Shown piece by piece: positions 1 to 7,179 of a DNA stretch of 35,831 bases. Each line of letters begins with the position of its first letter. The stretch's first letter is position 1. The notes under the pieces were generated by a model. That model ran no database searches. It was not told where the DNA came from and saw only the letters and a list, made by a program, of their open reading frames with translations. The stretch comes from Deltaproteobacteria bacterium (lineage in GTDB: Bacteria; Myxococcota_A; UBA9160; SMWR01): contig JAFDEI010000036.1 of assembly GCA_019310425.1 (NCBI GenBank), forward strand, positions 1 through 35,831, in the 5' to 3' direction. A program made the translations under genes and the position numbers.

Positions 1-1293
1 GCCGCGCTGGTAGAGCTGATCGCCTACCGGGAGTTCCGACCCGTGCCTGCGGAAGGGGAGAGCGAGTGGGGCAACGCTCGCTACGGCGCGTACCTGCTGC
101 GCCGCGACAGCGAGCCTGTGTGGGCGGACCTCGGCGAGGCGTCGCGCGTCGAGGCGCAGGTGCAGACGTTCCGCGCGGCGCTACGAACGGAGTCGGAGGG
201 CGGACGAGTAGCACTGCGGGCAATTGGAGCGGATGTGCGCACCACCGGACGCGCGCTCTACGAAACGGTTCTCGCCCCCCTGGCATCTCGGCTCGAGGGC
301 GTCCGGTTCCTGCTGGTGGCGCCCGACGGCGTGCTGAACCTGATTCCCTTTGCCGCGCTGAGGGACGCCGAGGACCGCTACCTGGTGGAGCGCTACACCC
401 TCACGCATCTCACGAGCGGCCGCGATCTCCTGCGCCTCGGCGAAGCCCAGGCGTCCGGCAACCCGCCCGTGGTGATCGCCGCCCCCGATTACGGCGCCCT
501 CTCCGCGGCGGCCCAGCAGGTGGCGGCTCGCTCTCCGCAAGCTCCGGCGTCGAGGCGCTCGCGCGATCTCACCCCGCTGCAATGGGAGCCGCTGCCGGGT
601 GCGCGCCTCGAGGGAGAGGCGCTCGGAAAGCTGCTGGGCGTCGAGGCGCTGGCCGGCGCGGACGCACGAGAATCCCTGCTCAAGCAGGTGCACGGTCCGC
701 GCCTGCTTCACATCGCCACGCATGGTTTCTTCCTCACCGATCAGCAGCAGCTGCTCCCGCAGGCACGCGCACCCGGGTCGCAACTCCCCGCCGGTGTCTC
801 GGGCTCTTCGTTCCTGCGCCCGCCCCTGGGGATGGGCGAGAACCCGCTGCTGCGCTCGGGCCTGGCGCTGGCAGGCGCGAACCAGCGCGACGAGGGTGCC
901 GAGGACGGCATCCTGACGGCGCTCGAGATGGCGGGGCTGGACCTCACGGGGACACAGCTCGTGGTGCTCTCGGCCTGCGACACGGGGCTCGGGACGGTGG
1001 CGAACGGCGAGGGCGTCTACGGACTTCGGCGCGCGGTGGTAATGGCAGGTGCCGAGGCGCAGCTCACCAGCCTGTGGAGGGTGAGCGACGAGGTCACGCG
1101 AAAGCTGATGGAGTCGTACTACCGGCGTCTGATTGCGGGCGAGGGCCGCGCAGAAGCGCTGCGCGTCGTGCAGCTCGGGATGCTCGATGACACCTGGATG
1201 CGTCATCCCTACTACTGGGCGAGCTTCGTTCCGATCGGCACATGGAAGGCCCTCTCGCGGACCACCGAGTCGGCCTCGATTGACGAGCGTTAG
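1..1293 (+). CDS. CHAT-domain protein, C-terminal part (5' end outside window)
   Basis: The reading frame is open from base 1, so the start lies upstream and about 430 residues are visible. They match a CHAT domain, the caspase-like cysteine peptidase fold found in bacterial TPR-CHAT proteins. The catalytic His is in an ATHGF motif (codon 721-723) and the catalytic Cys in an SACDTG motif (codon 976-978). The segment GEGVYGLRRAVVMAGA and the following SLWRVSD are typical of the domain's C-terminal half. The dyad is intact, so an active protease is likely. In this family the missing N-terminus usually carries TPR repeats, but that is inference. The genes that follow on the same strand encode secreted or lipid-anchored proteins, which could be partners or substrates; nothing in the sequence proves this. 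Confidence 0.9.
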   Translation, partial: AALVELIAYREFRPVPAEGESEWGNARYGAYLLRRDSEPVWADLGEASRVEAQVQTFRAALRTESEGGRVALRAIGADVRTTGRALYETVLAPLASRLEGVRFLLVAPDGVLNLIPFAALRDAEDRYLVERYTLTHLTSGRDLLRLGEAQASGNPPVVIAAPDYGALSAAAQQVAARSPQAPASRRSRDLTPLQWEPLPGARLEGEALGKLLGVEALAGADARESLLKQVHGPRLLHIATHGFFLTDQQQLLPQARAPGSQLPAGVSGSSFLRPPLGMGENPLLRSGLALAGANQRDEGAEDGILTALEMAGLDLTGTQLVVLSACDTGLGTVANGEGVYGLRRAVVMAGAEAQLTSLWRVSDEVTRKLMESYYRRLIAGEGRAEALRVVQLGMLDDTWMRHPYYWASFVPIGTWKALSRTTESASIDER

Positions 1294-1318
1294 CAAAGGA
1301 CTCGAACTTTTATTGGGA

Positions 1319-1357
1319 GCTGCGGGCAGATGTTGATCCGATTATCGCGCCCGCAGC
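1319..1357. other. 9-bp inverted repeat downstream of the CHAT gene
   Basis: GCTGCGGGC (1319-1327) is exactly complementary to GCCCGCAGC (1349-1357) across a 21-nt loop, starting 25 nt after the CHAT stop codon. No T-run follows, so it is not a classical intrinsic terminator. It could be a weak transcription end or a leader structure for the next gene. Confidence 0.3.
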
Positions 1358-1442
1358 ATCTTATCGATGGAGGACCAAGCAACCACTTCGATCCTCGAGG
1401 GAGGATGTGAGTCACCACCCCGACGAAAAGAGGAAAAACGCG

Positions 1443-1745
1443 ATGACGAAGATTCTCCGGAATCCTGCAAAGGCAGGTCTCCTCCTGGCACTGCTCATTG
1501 GGCTGCTCGGGAATGGGCAGTGCCAGATGGCCGTGGAAATCTGGGCGGATCTCCAAGCGCAGCTCGACTCCCATCAAGAGCAGCTCGATTCCCAGCAAGA
1601 TCAGATTTGCACGCTATACGGCGACTCAGACCTTCCCCGCCCTCCGGAATGCATCGACCCTCGGAGATGCCCGGAGCCCTGTGAGTGTGATCCGTGCGCC
1701 CCCGAATGTGGCGGATGCCCCTGTGGTCCCATGGGGTGTTCGTGA
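1443..1745 (+). CDS. Small secreted cysteine-rich protein
   Basis: This is a 100-residue unrecognised protein. The N-terminus is basic (MTKILRNPAK), followed by a hydrophobic stretch of about 13 residues and a likely signal-peptidase site near GNGQC. The middle is Gln/Ser/Asp-rich with a short repeat (QLDSHQEQLDSQQDQ). The last 45 residues hold ten cysteines among Pro and Glu, in short CxC and CxxC spacings. This suggests a disulfide-stabilised or metal-binding tail outside the cytoplasm. I chose the ATG at 1443, with AGAGGA about 9 nt upstream. A GTG at 1407 in the same frame would add 12 residues but has GGAGG only 2 nt away. The gene lies between the CHAT gene and the lipoprotein genes. 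Function unknown. Confidence 0.6.
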   Translation: MTKILRNPAKAGLLLALLIGLLGNGQCQMAVEIWADLQAQLDSHQEQLDSQQDQICTLYGDSDLPRPPECIDPRRCPEPCECDPCAPECGGCPCGPMGCS

Positions 1746-1860
1746 GGGCCGGGGCATAGCGGACTTTCTCGGGAAAAGGCGTCGGACTCCTCCTTGGTGG
1801 TGAGAGATCTCGCCTCACACTATATGGTGTCGTATCAACCGGGGAGCGGCCGGGTAGAGA

Positions 1861-1919
1861 TTGATCCGTTTTCCGCGTCTGGACCGACTATTTCGAGTGA
1901 GAGTGCGAGCGGCCTCGAT
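1861..1919 (+). repeat. Repeated leader element, copy 1
   Basis: The sequence upstream of the lipoprotein gene at 1951 is repeated at 2715-2773, upstream of the next lipoprotein gene. The core GTCTGGACCGACTAT is identical in both copies. The flanks share TTGATCCG/TCGATCCG and a GTGAGAG block. Most of about 50 aligned bases match without gaps. It lies about 35-90 nt before the start codon, so it may be a promoter or operator element or a duplicated 5' leader. A weaker relative of its first bases occurs at 1333. Confidence 0.6.
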
Positions 1920-1950
1920 CCGCGCCGCAAACCCTGGAAGGAGGCGCACC

Positions 1951-2700
1951 ATGAAGCGCACGAGCACATTCCTTGTCGGGATCGTTCTCTTCCTCGGGCT
2001 TACGCTTTCACTGGCATGCGCGACCATGCCCATACCACCGGCGCGAGAGAGTCCGGAACTCTCCGTGATCGGAATCGCCGTGAGTACCATCCCTCCCATT
2101 GGGTGGTGGCACAACCAGGCTACGTACGTGTACTTCGTGCGCTTGGACGATGCGGACGACCATGCGCGGTACGAGCCGATCCGATCGAACTACACCAGGG
2201 GCAAGTACGTGTATCTCTTCAACGCCTGGCCCGGCCGCTACGCCGTGCTCGCCGCAGGGTACGAGACGCAGAGCCAGGGAGCGCCGATCGGAAGCAGCGT
2301 CGGCGTCGGGGGAGGCGTCACCGTGAGCGCCTCAGTGACGCCGACGTACCACAACACCTTCACGGCCTATTTTCCGAGCACTCTGATCGACAAGACCGCC
2401 GTGACGGTAGGCCAAGGCGAACTGGCCTTCATGGGGGAGATTGTCCTCGACATTACGGATTGGGAAGCCGCCGACGATGATCAGCTGCATTACTACGGCT
2501 TGCTGGCTCCGGGGCACAAGGATCTGAACTTCCTGATGAAGGCGTTTTCTGGGCAGCGGCACGACGCGGGAATCGAGCACGAGCTGGATCAGAACCTGGC
2601 GGCCCGGAAGCGATTTCTGGAGCATTCACAGCATGCGCTCACGGACACCTGGGAGGACGTTGTGCTGAACCCCGTCGGCGCCGGACCGACGGCTCGCTGA
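1951..2700 (+). CDS. Predicted lipoprotein, unknown function
   Basis: This protein has 249 residues and belongs to no family I recognise. The ATG at 1951 is preceded by GGAGGCGCACC, a good ribosome binding site. It starts a lipoprotein signal peptide with Lys-Arg, a hydrophobic core and a lipobox LSLAC at about residues 20-24. The mature part contains WPGRYAVLAAGYE, which resembles the beta-sandwich proteins of the envelope that provide an oligomeric or carbohydrate-like fold, then a Gly/Ser/Val-rich strand region and a charged helical C-terminus. A frame-extended start at 1861 would overlap the repeated leader and lacks a comparable binding site. It probably sits in the outer or inner membrane leaflet facing the periplasm. 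It shares its upstream element with the next gene, which suggests co-regulation. Confidence 0.7.
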   Translation: MKRTSTFLVGIVLFLGLTLSLACATMPIPPARESPELSVIGIAVSTIPPIGWWHNQATYVYFVRLDDADDHARYEPIRSNYTRGKYVYLFNAWPGRYAVLAAGYETQSQGAPIGSSVGVGGGVTVSASVTPTYHNTFTAYFPSTLIDKTAVTVGQGELAFMGEIVLDITDWEAADDDQLHYYGLLAPGHKDLNFLMKAFSGQRHDAGIEHELDQNLAARKRFLEHSQHALTDTWEDVVLNPVGAGPTAR

Positions 2701-2714
2701 CTACCGGACAGAAA

Positions 2715-2773
2715 TCGATCCGATATCCGAGTCTGGACCGACTATCTCGTGTGAGAGCGAAAGCCGGCTTCGA
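2715..2773 (+). repeat. Repeated leader element, copy 2
   Basis: This is the second copy of the element at 1861-1919, starting 15 nt after the stop of the preceding lipoprotein gene. It carries the same GTCTGGACCGACTAT core and GTGAGAG block. It lies about 70-130 nt before the strong ribosome binding site at 2832-2840. Duplication of a leader with a divergent downstream gene suggests a shared regulatory signal rather than simple gene duplication. Confidence 0.6.
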
Positions 2774-2844
2774 ACGGGCGTCTTGATTCCGCCTCTGGAG
2801 TGGCGGAAGCGAGGCCAGGCACCCGCCCTCGGGGAGGAGATCGA

Positions 2845-4146
2845 ATGAGCCATCACTCGAATCGTCTCGTTCAGCGGGGGGAGTTTCGCTCCAGAGCTGT
2901 TCCCGCTTGGTCCCCGCCCGCAGGAGCGATGAAGCAGGGCCTCGGCTTCGGGTGTCTGGCGATCGTGGCGCTCGCGTGCACGGCCTGCTGGACACTGTTT
3001 CCTCGCCAGACGCTCGAGGTGGAAAAGCTCGAGATGGGCATGAAGCCCGAGGCGGTCCGGGCCCTGATCGGGGAGCCCGAATGGGTCGAGGTGGGCATGA
3101 AGCCCGAGGCGGTCCGGGCCCTGATCGGCGAGCGCGAGCGGGTCGAGCCAGGGCATTCGCTCCCCGGGACCTGGCCGGGGCTGCAGCCGGAGCCCTCGGA
3201 CTTTCCGGCGACGCCCACGGGGCTGACGGAGACGCTCTCGGGTGTGCGGGCAACGGAGACCTGGTTCTACGCCGACGAGTTCGTCCATCCCGACATAGGG
3301 ACCACCAGGCGAACGACCTGCCTGCACTTCGAGGACGAGCGACTGGCCGAATGGAACTTCGGGTACGGGACCGACTGCATGGAGCGAGAGGCGACGACGG
3401 GAGGCCAGATGGTCTTCGATCGGCCGCTCGGCGCCTGGCGCGTGGTCAACTGCGGCGCTTCAGCGCACGGCGGTCACTGCGCCCACTACTACCACGACGG
3501 CTTCTTCTACCGCTACGACAGCGACGGCTGGTGTAAGAGTGCGCGCTCCACCGGTCCCTTCAAACCCATCCAGAAGCCCCCGCGGACGCTCGAAAGTTGC
3601 ATCGAGGATCCGATCACGAGAGAGGCGGGGGCTCAGGCGGCCAAGCAAAACGCCAAGGCGGAGTTCAAGGAATTCCGGAAGGCAGCGAAGCAGGCGATCA
3701 GGGGGGCGGAAAAAGCGAGGATCGACGAAGCCAAGCAGATGTACAAAGCGAAAATCGAGACGATCGAGAAGCACACGAAGGAGGCGACCCGCCAGATCAG
3801 TAGCGAGCCCGACGCCAAGACGAGGAAACGGGAGATCGCGGCGATAAAGCGGGATGCCAGGTCGGAGATCAAGGCGACCGAGAGGGCAAAAAAGCAGGAG
3901 ATCAAGGCGATAAAGCAGGATGCCAAGACGAAGATCAAGACGATCGAAGTTCCTGAAAGGACCTATCGAAGCGCCGGCCGCGGTCGTCGAAGCCAAGGCG
4001 TCTTTTGGAATGGAAGCGGTGGTGGCGGTTCCACCGGCGGTGGTATTGGAGGTGGTAGCGTTGGCGGCGGCAGTGGCGGCGGTAGCAGCAGCGGTGGCGG
4101 CAGTCGTGGCGGAGGCGGGGGCGACGGTCGGCGCGGCAGGCGATGA
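2845..4146 (+). CDS. Predicted lipoprotein with duplicated BamE-like motif, coiled coil and Gly-rich tail
   Basis: The order is signal/lipobox, a short BamE/SmpA-like module, an aromatic-rich globular part with several cysteines, a long Lys/Glu/Ala coiled coil (coding about 3630-3950) and a Gly/Ser-rich tail (coding about 4010-4146) ending in GRRGRR. The motif GMKPEAVRALIGE resembles the helix found in BamE/OmlA outer-membrane assembly lipoproteins. It occurs twice because of a 57-bp tandem duplication (3034-3090 and 3091-3147). The coiled coil has internal repeats such as EIKAIKRDA and EIKAIKQDA. The ATG at 2845 has a very strong site (GGGGAGGAG, 5 nt spacer). An ATG at 2929 would put the lipoprotein signal peptide (lipobox LACTAC) right at the N-terminus and may be the true start. 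The gene ends 8 nt from the convergent VWA gene. Function unknown. Confidence 0.65.
   Translation: MSHHSNRLVQRGEFRSRAVPAWSPPAGAMKQGLGFGCLAIVALACTACWTLFPRQTLEVEKLEMGMKPEAVRALIGEPEWVEVGMKPEAVRALIGERERVEPGHSLPGTWPGLQPEPSDFPATPTGLTETLSGVRATETWFYADEFVHPDIGTTRRTTCLHFEDERLAEWNFGYGTDCMEREATTGGQMVFDRPLGAWRVVNCGASAHGGHCAHYYHDGFFYRYDSDGWCKSARSTGPFKPIQKPPRTLESCIEDPITREAGAQAAKQNAKAEFKEFRKAAKQAIRGAEKARIDEAKQMYKAKIETIEKHTKEATRQISSEPDAKTRKREIAAIKRDARSEIKATERAKKQEIKAIKQDAKTKIKTIEVPERTYRSAGRGRRSQGVFWNGSGGGGSTGGGIGGGSVGGGSGGGSSSGGGSRGGGGGDGRRGRR
3034..3147 (+). repeat. 57-bp in-frame tandem duplication
   Basis: Two adjacent 57-bp units (3034-3090, 3091-3147) encode 19 residues each. Their first 40 or so bases are nearly identical and divergence is confined to the last part of each unit. 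The high identity suggests a recent slippage or duplication event. It doubles the BamE-like helix of the lipoprotein. Confidence 0.9.
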
Positions 4147-4154
4147 GATTCCGC

Positions 4155-5525
4155 CTAGTCGATCTCGAGCTTCAGCATCTTGCGTTGCGCCTCCGCGCGC
4201 TCCCGCGCCGGCAGGCGCGCTCTTTCGATCTCGAGTCGCAGCTCCCGTGCCGTGCGCGCTTCCTCGATTTCGAATCGCAGCTCCTTGCCGACCAGATCGA
4301 GGCGTTTCTTCTCGAGCGACATCCGCACGCGACGCTCGACGGCGAGGCAGACCTCGAGGAGTTCGTTGCGCTGGACCACGAACATCGGGAGCAGCGCGGG
4401 TTCCGGCATGTCGGGATCGAGGCGGACATCCAGGCTGCGCAACGCGGCGGCGCCCGATTCGGTGCGGGCCGTGGCCTCGACACGGTTCCGCCCGGGCTCC
4501 ATCCGTAGGAAGCCGATCCACGACCCGTCCGCGGCGAGACGAAACGGCTGGGCCTCGGCTCCAGTCGTGACACTGCGGAGGGCGACATCGCTCAGGCTCG
4601 TGAAGTGGACATCGCGCATCAGCTCGACGAGGGCGCCGGCGCGCGGCACGGGGGTGAAGGAGCCGCCGGTCCTCGCCGCCATCTCGACCACGGCGACCGG
4701 CCCCTCCAAGGCATCGGAGCCGATCGCGAAGGAATGGATGCGAACATCGGCCTGAGCCGCCCTCTCCGCAGCGTCGAGCACCGCGAGAACGTTCTCCCGC
4801 TCGAACGCCGGCCCGTAGGGCAAAGTGGGCTGGCCGTCGGTGAAGAAGACGACGACCTTCTGACTCCCGGGATTGGTCGAAGTTTCGGCCGGTGCCACCA
4901 GCTCGCGGGTTGCCTGATCGACGCCGGCCGCCATGTGGGTACTGCCGGATGGTTCTTGGCCCAGAACTCCGGAGAGCGCGAGGTCGATCAAGGCATGGTC
5001 GAAGGTAAGGGGCTGGATGGTCGAAGCGGGTTCCGGCGGATCGCCCGCGCTGCCCCCGGCGCGTGCGTCGGATGCCTCGCCCGAGAAGGTCACGACTGCA
5101 AGCCGCGTCCGGCGCGGATCGAGCCCCCGCAGCAGCAGGCGCGCCGCCGCGATCTCGGCTGCCAGAACCGAGTCGCCCGGGTCGCTGCTTTGCTCATCGA
5201 AGATCGGCCCGACCTGACCCACCAACGGCCGGCCGACGATGCCGTTGCCGTTGATGTCCGCCCCGCTCGTATCGATGGTCGATAGAGAGGTGTCGAGGAC
5301 GATCACGACGTCCAGGCGGGCCGACTCCCCGGAAAGCGACAGGGCGTGCCCCGCGACGAAGACCCCACAGGCCGAGCCATTGACGACGGCTCCGTCGGGC
5401 GGGTATTCCACCTCGAGTTCGACCCGGTCGTCTGGACGGACGACTGGATCGTGCGGGTCGCCTCCGTCGCGCGCTGCCGCGACGGAGGCGAGGCCGATCA
5501 AGAGCACTGCAATCGTACGGCGCAT
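4155..5525 (-). CDS. Secreted von Willebrand factor A domain protein
   Basis: This is a 456-residue protein starting at an ATG with GGGGG about 9 nt upstream, giving a clear signal peptide (MRRTIAVLLIGLASVAAA). The VWA domain has a complete MIDAS metal site: DTSLS at residues 78-82, Thr in SGSTH near 196 and Asp in FFTDGQPT near 230. A DINGNG segment after the first motif looks like an extra divalent-cation loop. After the domain comes a beta-rich part, then about 60 C-terminal residues that are highly charged (EKKRLDLVGKELRFEIEEA and onward) and likely form a coiled coil. VWA proteins of this kind bind protein ligands at the surface or in the periplasm. It converges on the coiled-coil lipoprotein gene with only 8 nt between stops, so both may belong to one envelope cluster. 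Confidence 0.85.
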   Translation of the reverse strand: MRRTIAVLLIGLASVAAARDGGDPHDPVVRPDDRVELEVEYPPDGAVVNGSACGVFVAGHALSLSGESARLDVVIVLDTSLSTIDTSGADINGNGIVGRPLVGQVGPIFDEQSSDPGDSVLAAEIAAARLLLRGLDPRRTRLAVVTFSGEASDARAGGSAGDPPEPASTIQPLTFDHALIDLALSGVLGQEPSGSTHMAAGVDQATRELVAPAETSTNPGSQKVVVFFTDGQPTLPYGPAFERENVLAVLDAAERAAQADVRIHSFAIGSDALEGPVAVVEMAARTGGSFTPVPRAGALVELMRDVHFTSLSDVALRSVTTGAEAQPFRLAADGSWIGFLRMEPGRNRVEATARTESGAAALRSLDVRLDPDMPEPALLPMFVVQRNELLEVCLAVERRVRMSLEKKRLDLVGKELRFEIEEARTARELRLEIERARLPARERAEAQRKMLKLEID

Positions 5526-5649
5526 CCAGCCGAACCCCCTGCGCTGCGAACAGCGCATACGAGAGGCTATGGCTACCGCATCGCCTCCCGCAACCGTCGG
5601 GGCGTCAGTCCCGCCGCGGGCTCCCCGTAGGGTGAACGGTCGGGGTGAT

Positions 5650-6128
5650 GGTTTACAGAAGTCTGGGCACATCCTTTACACCAAAGGACGCCCTGGATGG
5701 AAACAAACCCTAAGAAGCAGCGTCAGCATTGCTATCGCGACTACGCGAGTGGCCAGTGGTCGATGAGCGAACTGTGTGGCCGATATCAGATCTCTCGGCC
5801 CACCGGCTACAAGTGGGGCGACCGGATCGAGGCGGAGGGTCTGAAGGCGGTCGACGACCGCTCCCGAGCTCCCAATCGCCATCCCAACCGAACGCCCGAG
5901 CATGTTGCGCGAGAGACCCTGTTGCTTCGGGAGAAGTACGGGGGGGGAGCAACCAAGCTGCACCAGATCCTGAAGAGACGGCATCCGAGTCGGAACCTTC
6001 CCGGCCCGGAATACGGTCAACGAAATCCTGGATCGACACGGCCATCTTCGAAAGAATCGGCGCAGGCAGGCTTGGAAGCATCCCGGCGCCGTGCGCTTGG
6101 AGACAGCGGGGCCGAACGAGCCGTTGTG
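5650..6128 (+). pseudogene. IS481-type transposase remnant, frameshifted and truncated
   Basis: From the ATG at 5697 the N-terminal helix-turn-helix region of an IS481-family transposase is readable (YQISRPTGYKW, DDRSRAPNRHPNRTPEHV, GATKLHQILKRRHP). Near 5990-6000 the frame shifts. The continuation is found in another frame as ARNTVNEILDRHG, RKNRRRQAWKHPG and ETAGPNEPL, followed by a stop at about 6127. The whole DDE catalytic domain that should follow is missing. The bases before the ATG (about 5650-5680, with TTTACAGAAGTCTGGGCACA) resemble IS481-type terminal repeats, so the left end is probably present. No right end was found. The element is dead. Confidence 0.85.
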
Positions 6129-6236
6129 AAACCGTTGTGGATTAGCCTTGAGATCGCCGAAAAGGGATAGGATCCGCGATCGCCCAAGTGCCCGACATCG
6201 CATGAAATCAAAGGGTTACGCGAAGCCGCGATCACT

Positions 6237-6274
6237 TTAGGAAACCGACGCTCTATCCTCTGAGCTACGGGGGC
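6237..6274 (-). pseudogene. tRNA-Arg(CCU) 5' half gene
   Basis: Read on the minus strand, these 38 nt give a perfect tRNA 5' half. There is a GCCCCCG acceptor strand, TA, a D stem GCTC/GAGC around AGAGGATA, the 5' anticodon stem TCGGT, and an anticodon loop TTCCTAA with anticodon CCT. After the loop the sequence no longer pairs (AGTGA instead of ACCGA), and neither a T arm nor the 3' acceptor strand CGGGGGC follows. The gene is therefore cut at or just after the anticodon loop, a common crossover site for tyrosine integrases. It lies about 110 nt from the truncated IS481 transposase. Confidence 0.8.
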
Positions 6275-6315
6275 GCGGAACGGGAAAGTATCGGAGTCGC
6301 GCGGCGTTAGCGAGT

Positions 6316-6453
6316 TCAGCGCGCGGCGTTCTCGCTCGTGCCGTTGTGACTTTCTTCGACGACGCGCGCGATCAGGTCCGCGGGAACCTCGCCCTCGCGC
6401 AACACCATCGGCTCGCGATACGGGTCACCCTCGAGCCGGCTAGCGATGCGCAC
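6316..6453 (-). CDS. Small 45-residue ORF overlapping the methyltransferase stop
   Basis: A GTG at 6451-6453 lies inside the end of the methyltransferase gene and opens a 45-residue frame ending in SHNGTSENAAR. The composition (EGDPYREPMVLREGEVPADL) is protein-like, acidic and not Arg-rich as antisense shadows in this genome tend to be. It could be a translationally coupled small protein or the surviving C-terminus of a gene lost at the adjacent tRNA/IS scar. No family recognised. Confidence 0.35.
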   Translation of the reverse strand: MRIASRLEGDPYREPMVLREGEVPADLIARVVEESHNGTSENAAR

Positions 6454-7045
6454 TGATCGTCTTCACCACGTCCAAGTACACATGCGTCACCTCGTCCAGC
6501 GTGAAGCCGGCCGCCCTCACGTTTTCGACTGTCGGCCGGTTCATCTCCGGCCCGACCTGCCGCGAGAGCGGGGTCATCAGGTTCATCATCAGGCTGAAGG
6601 GGAAGTAGCGGCTGCCGGTGTGCTCGAACATATGCAGCTCGCCACCGGGCTTCAGCACGCGCCGCAGCGCTTCCAGCCCCTGGATCGGGTTCGGCACGGA
6701 ACAGAATGTGCACGAGGTGAAGACCTGGTCGAATTCGCCCTCGGCGAAGGGCATGTCGTGCACGTCCATCTGGCGCAGTTCGAGCGAGCCCGAATAGCCC
6801 TCGGCTCGCCCCTTCGCCTTCTCCAGCATGCCCTCGCTGATGTCGATGCCGGTGATGCTTCGACCTTCCGGAAAGAACTGGATGTCGAGGCCGGTTCCGA
6901 TCGCGAGAAAGAGGATCTTGCCATCGCCCATGCGTGAGAAGAGCTGGCGTTTGAATGGCGCCCAACGCTTCTCGGGTCCATAGCCCGCCATCAAATCGAA
7001 ATTCGCCGAAGCGCGGTCCCACTTCTTCTTGGTTACGAGGTCCAT
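6440..7045 (-). CDS. Class I SAM-dependent methyltransferase (UbiE / METTL7-like)
   Basis: The product is 201 residues long, starting at an ATG preceded by GGAAGG about 6 nt away. The fold is a Rossmann methyltransferase: motif I is LFLAIGTGLDIQFF, the acidic SAM ribose loop is TGIDIS, motif II is around MDVHDMPFAEGEFDQV, and post-motif signature is EALRRVLKPGGELHMFEH. The NRPTVENVRAAGF segment near the C-terminus is typical of UbiE-related enzymes acting on lipids, quinones or small thiols. Motif I has IGTG instead of the commoner GxGxG, as often seen in this subgroup. The gene overlaps a 48-codon membrane-protein gene at its 5' end and a 45-codon ORF at its 3' end, so it is translated as part of a coupled chain. 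Substrate unknown; a membrane lipid is a reasonable guess from context. Confidence 0.85.
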   Translation of the reverse strand: MDLVTKKKWDRASANFDLMAGYGPEKRWAPFKRQLFSRMGDGKILFLAIGTGLDIQFFPEGRSITGIDISEGMLEKAKGRAEGYSGSLELRQMDVHDMPFAEGEFDQVFTSCTFCSVPNPIQGLEALRRVLKPGGELHMFEHTGSRYFPFSLMMNLMTPLSRQVGPEMNRPTVENVRAAGFTLDEVTHVYLDVVKTISAHR

Positions 7046-7179
7046 TGCGATGCCTTCCGCTTGATCCACGCATTCGCAAAATAGGTCGCGACGACCACGA
7101 CGATGCCGCTGTACGCACCGGCCCGGGCGGCCCAAGCGAAGCCGATGTCGCCCATCGCGGCGGCCATCGAAACGATCAT
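7033..7179 (-). CDS. 48-residue membrane protein
   Basis: This tiny gene starts with an ATG that overlaps the stop of the gene before it (ATGA at 7176-7179) and ends 13 nt inside the start of the methyltransferase gene. The product has one hydrophobic helix (AYSGIVVVVATYFANAW) followed by a basic end (KRKAS), so it is probably a single-pass inner-membrane peptide. Overlap at both ends indicates translational coupling. It belongs to no family I know and is short enough for automatic gene callers to miss. Confidence 0.6.
   Translation of the reverse strand: MIVSMAAAMGDIGFAWAARAGAYSGIVVVVATYFANAWIKRKASQWTS

Noticed and set aside
1319-1357. Intrinsic terminator after the CHAT gene
   Set aside because: The stem is good but the loop is 21 nt and no T-run follows on either strand, so it is kept only as an inverted repeat.
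6121-6349. Nine-base direct repeat CCGTTGTGA at 6121 and 6341 as insertion-site duplication
   Set aside because: A match of this length within a few hundred bases is expected by chance many times in 35 kb, and the segment between has no element ends.
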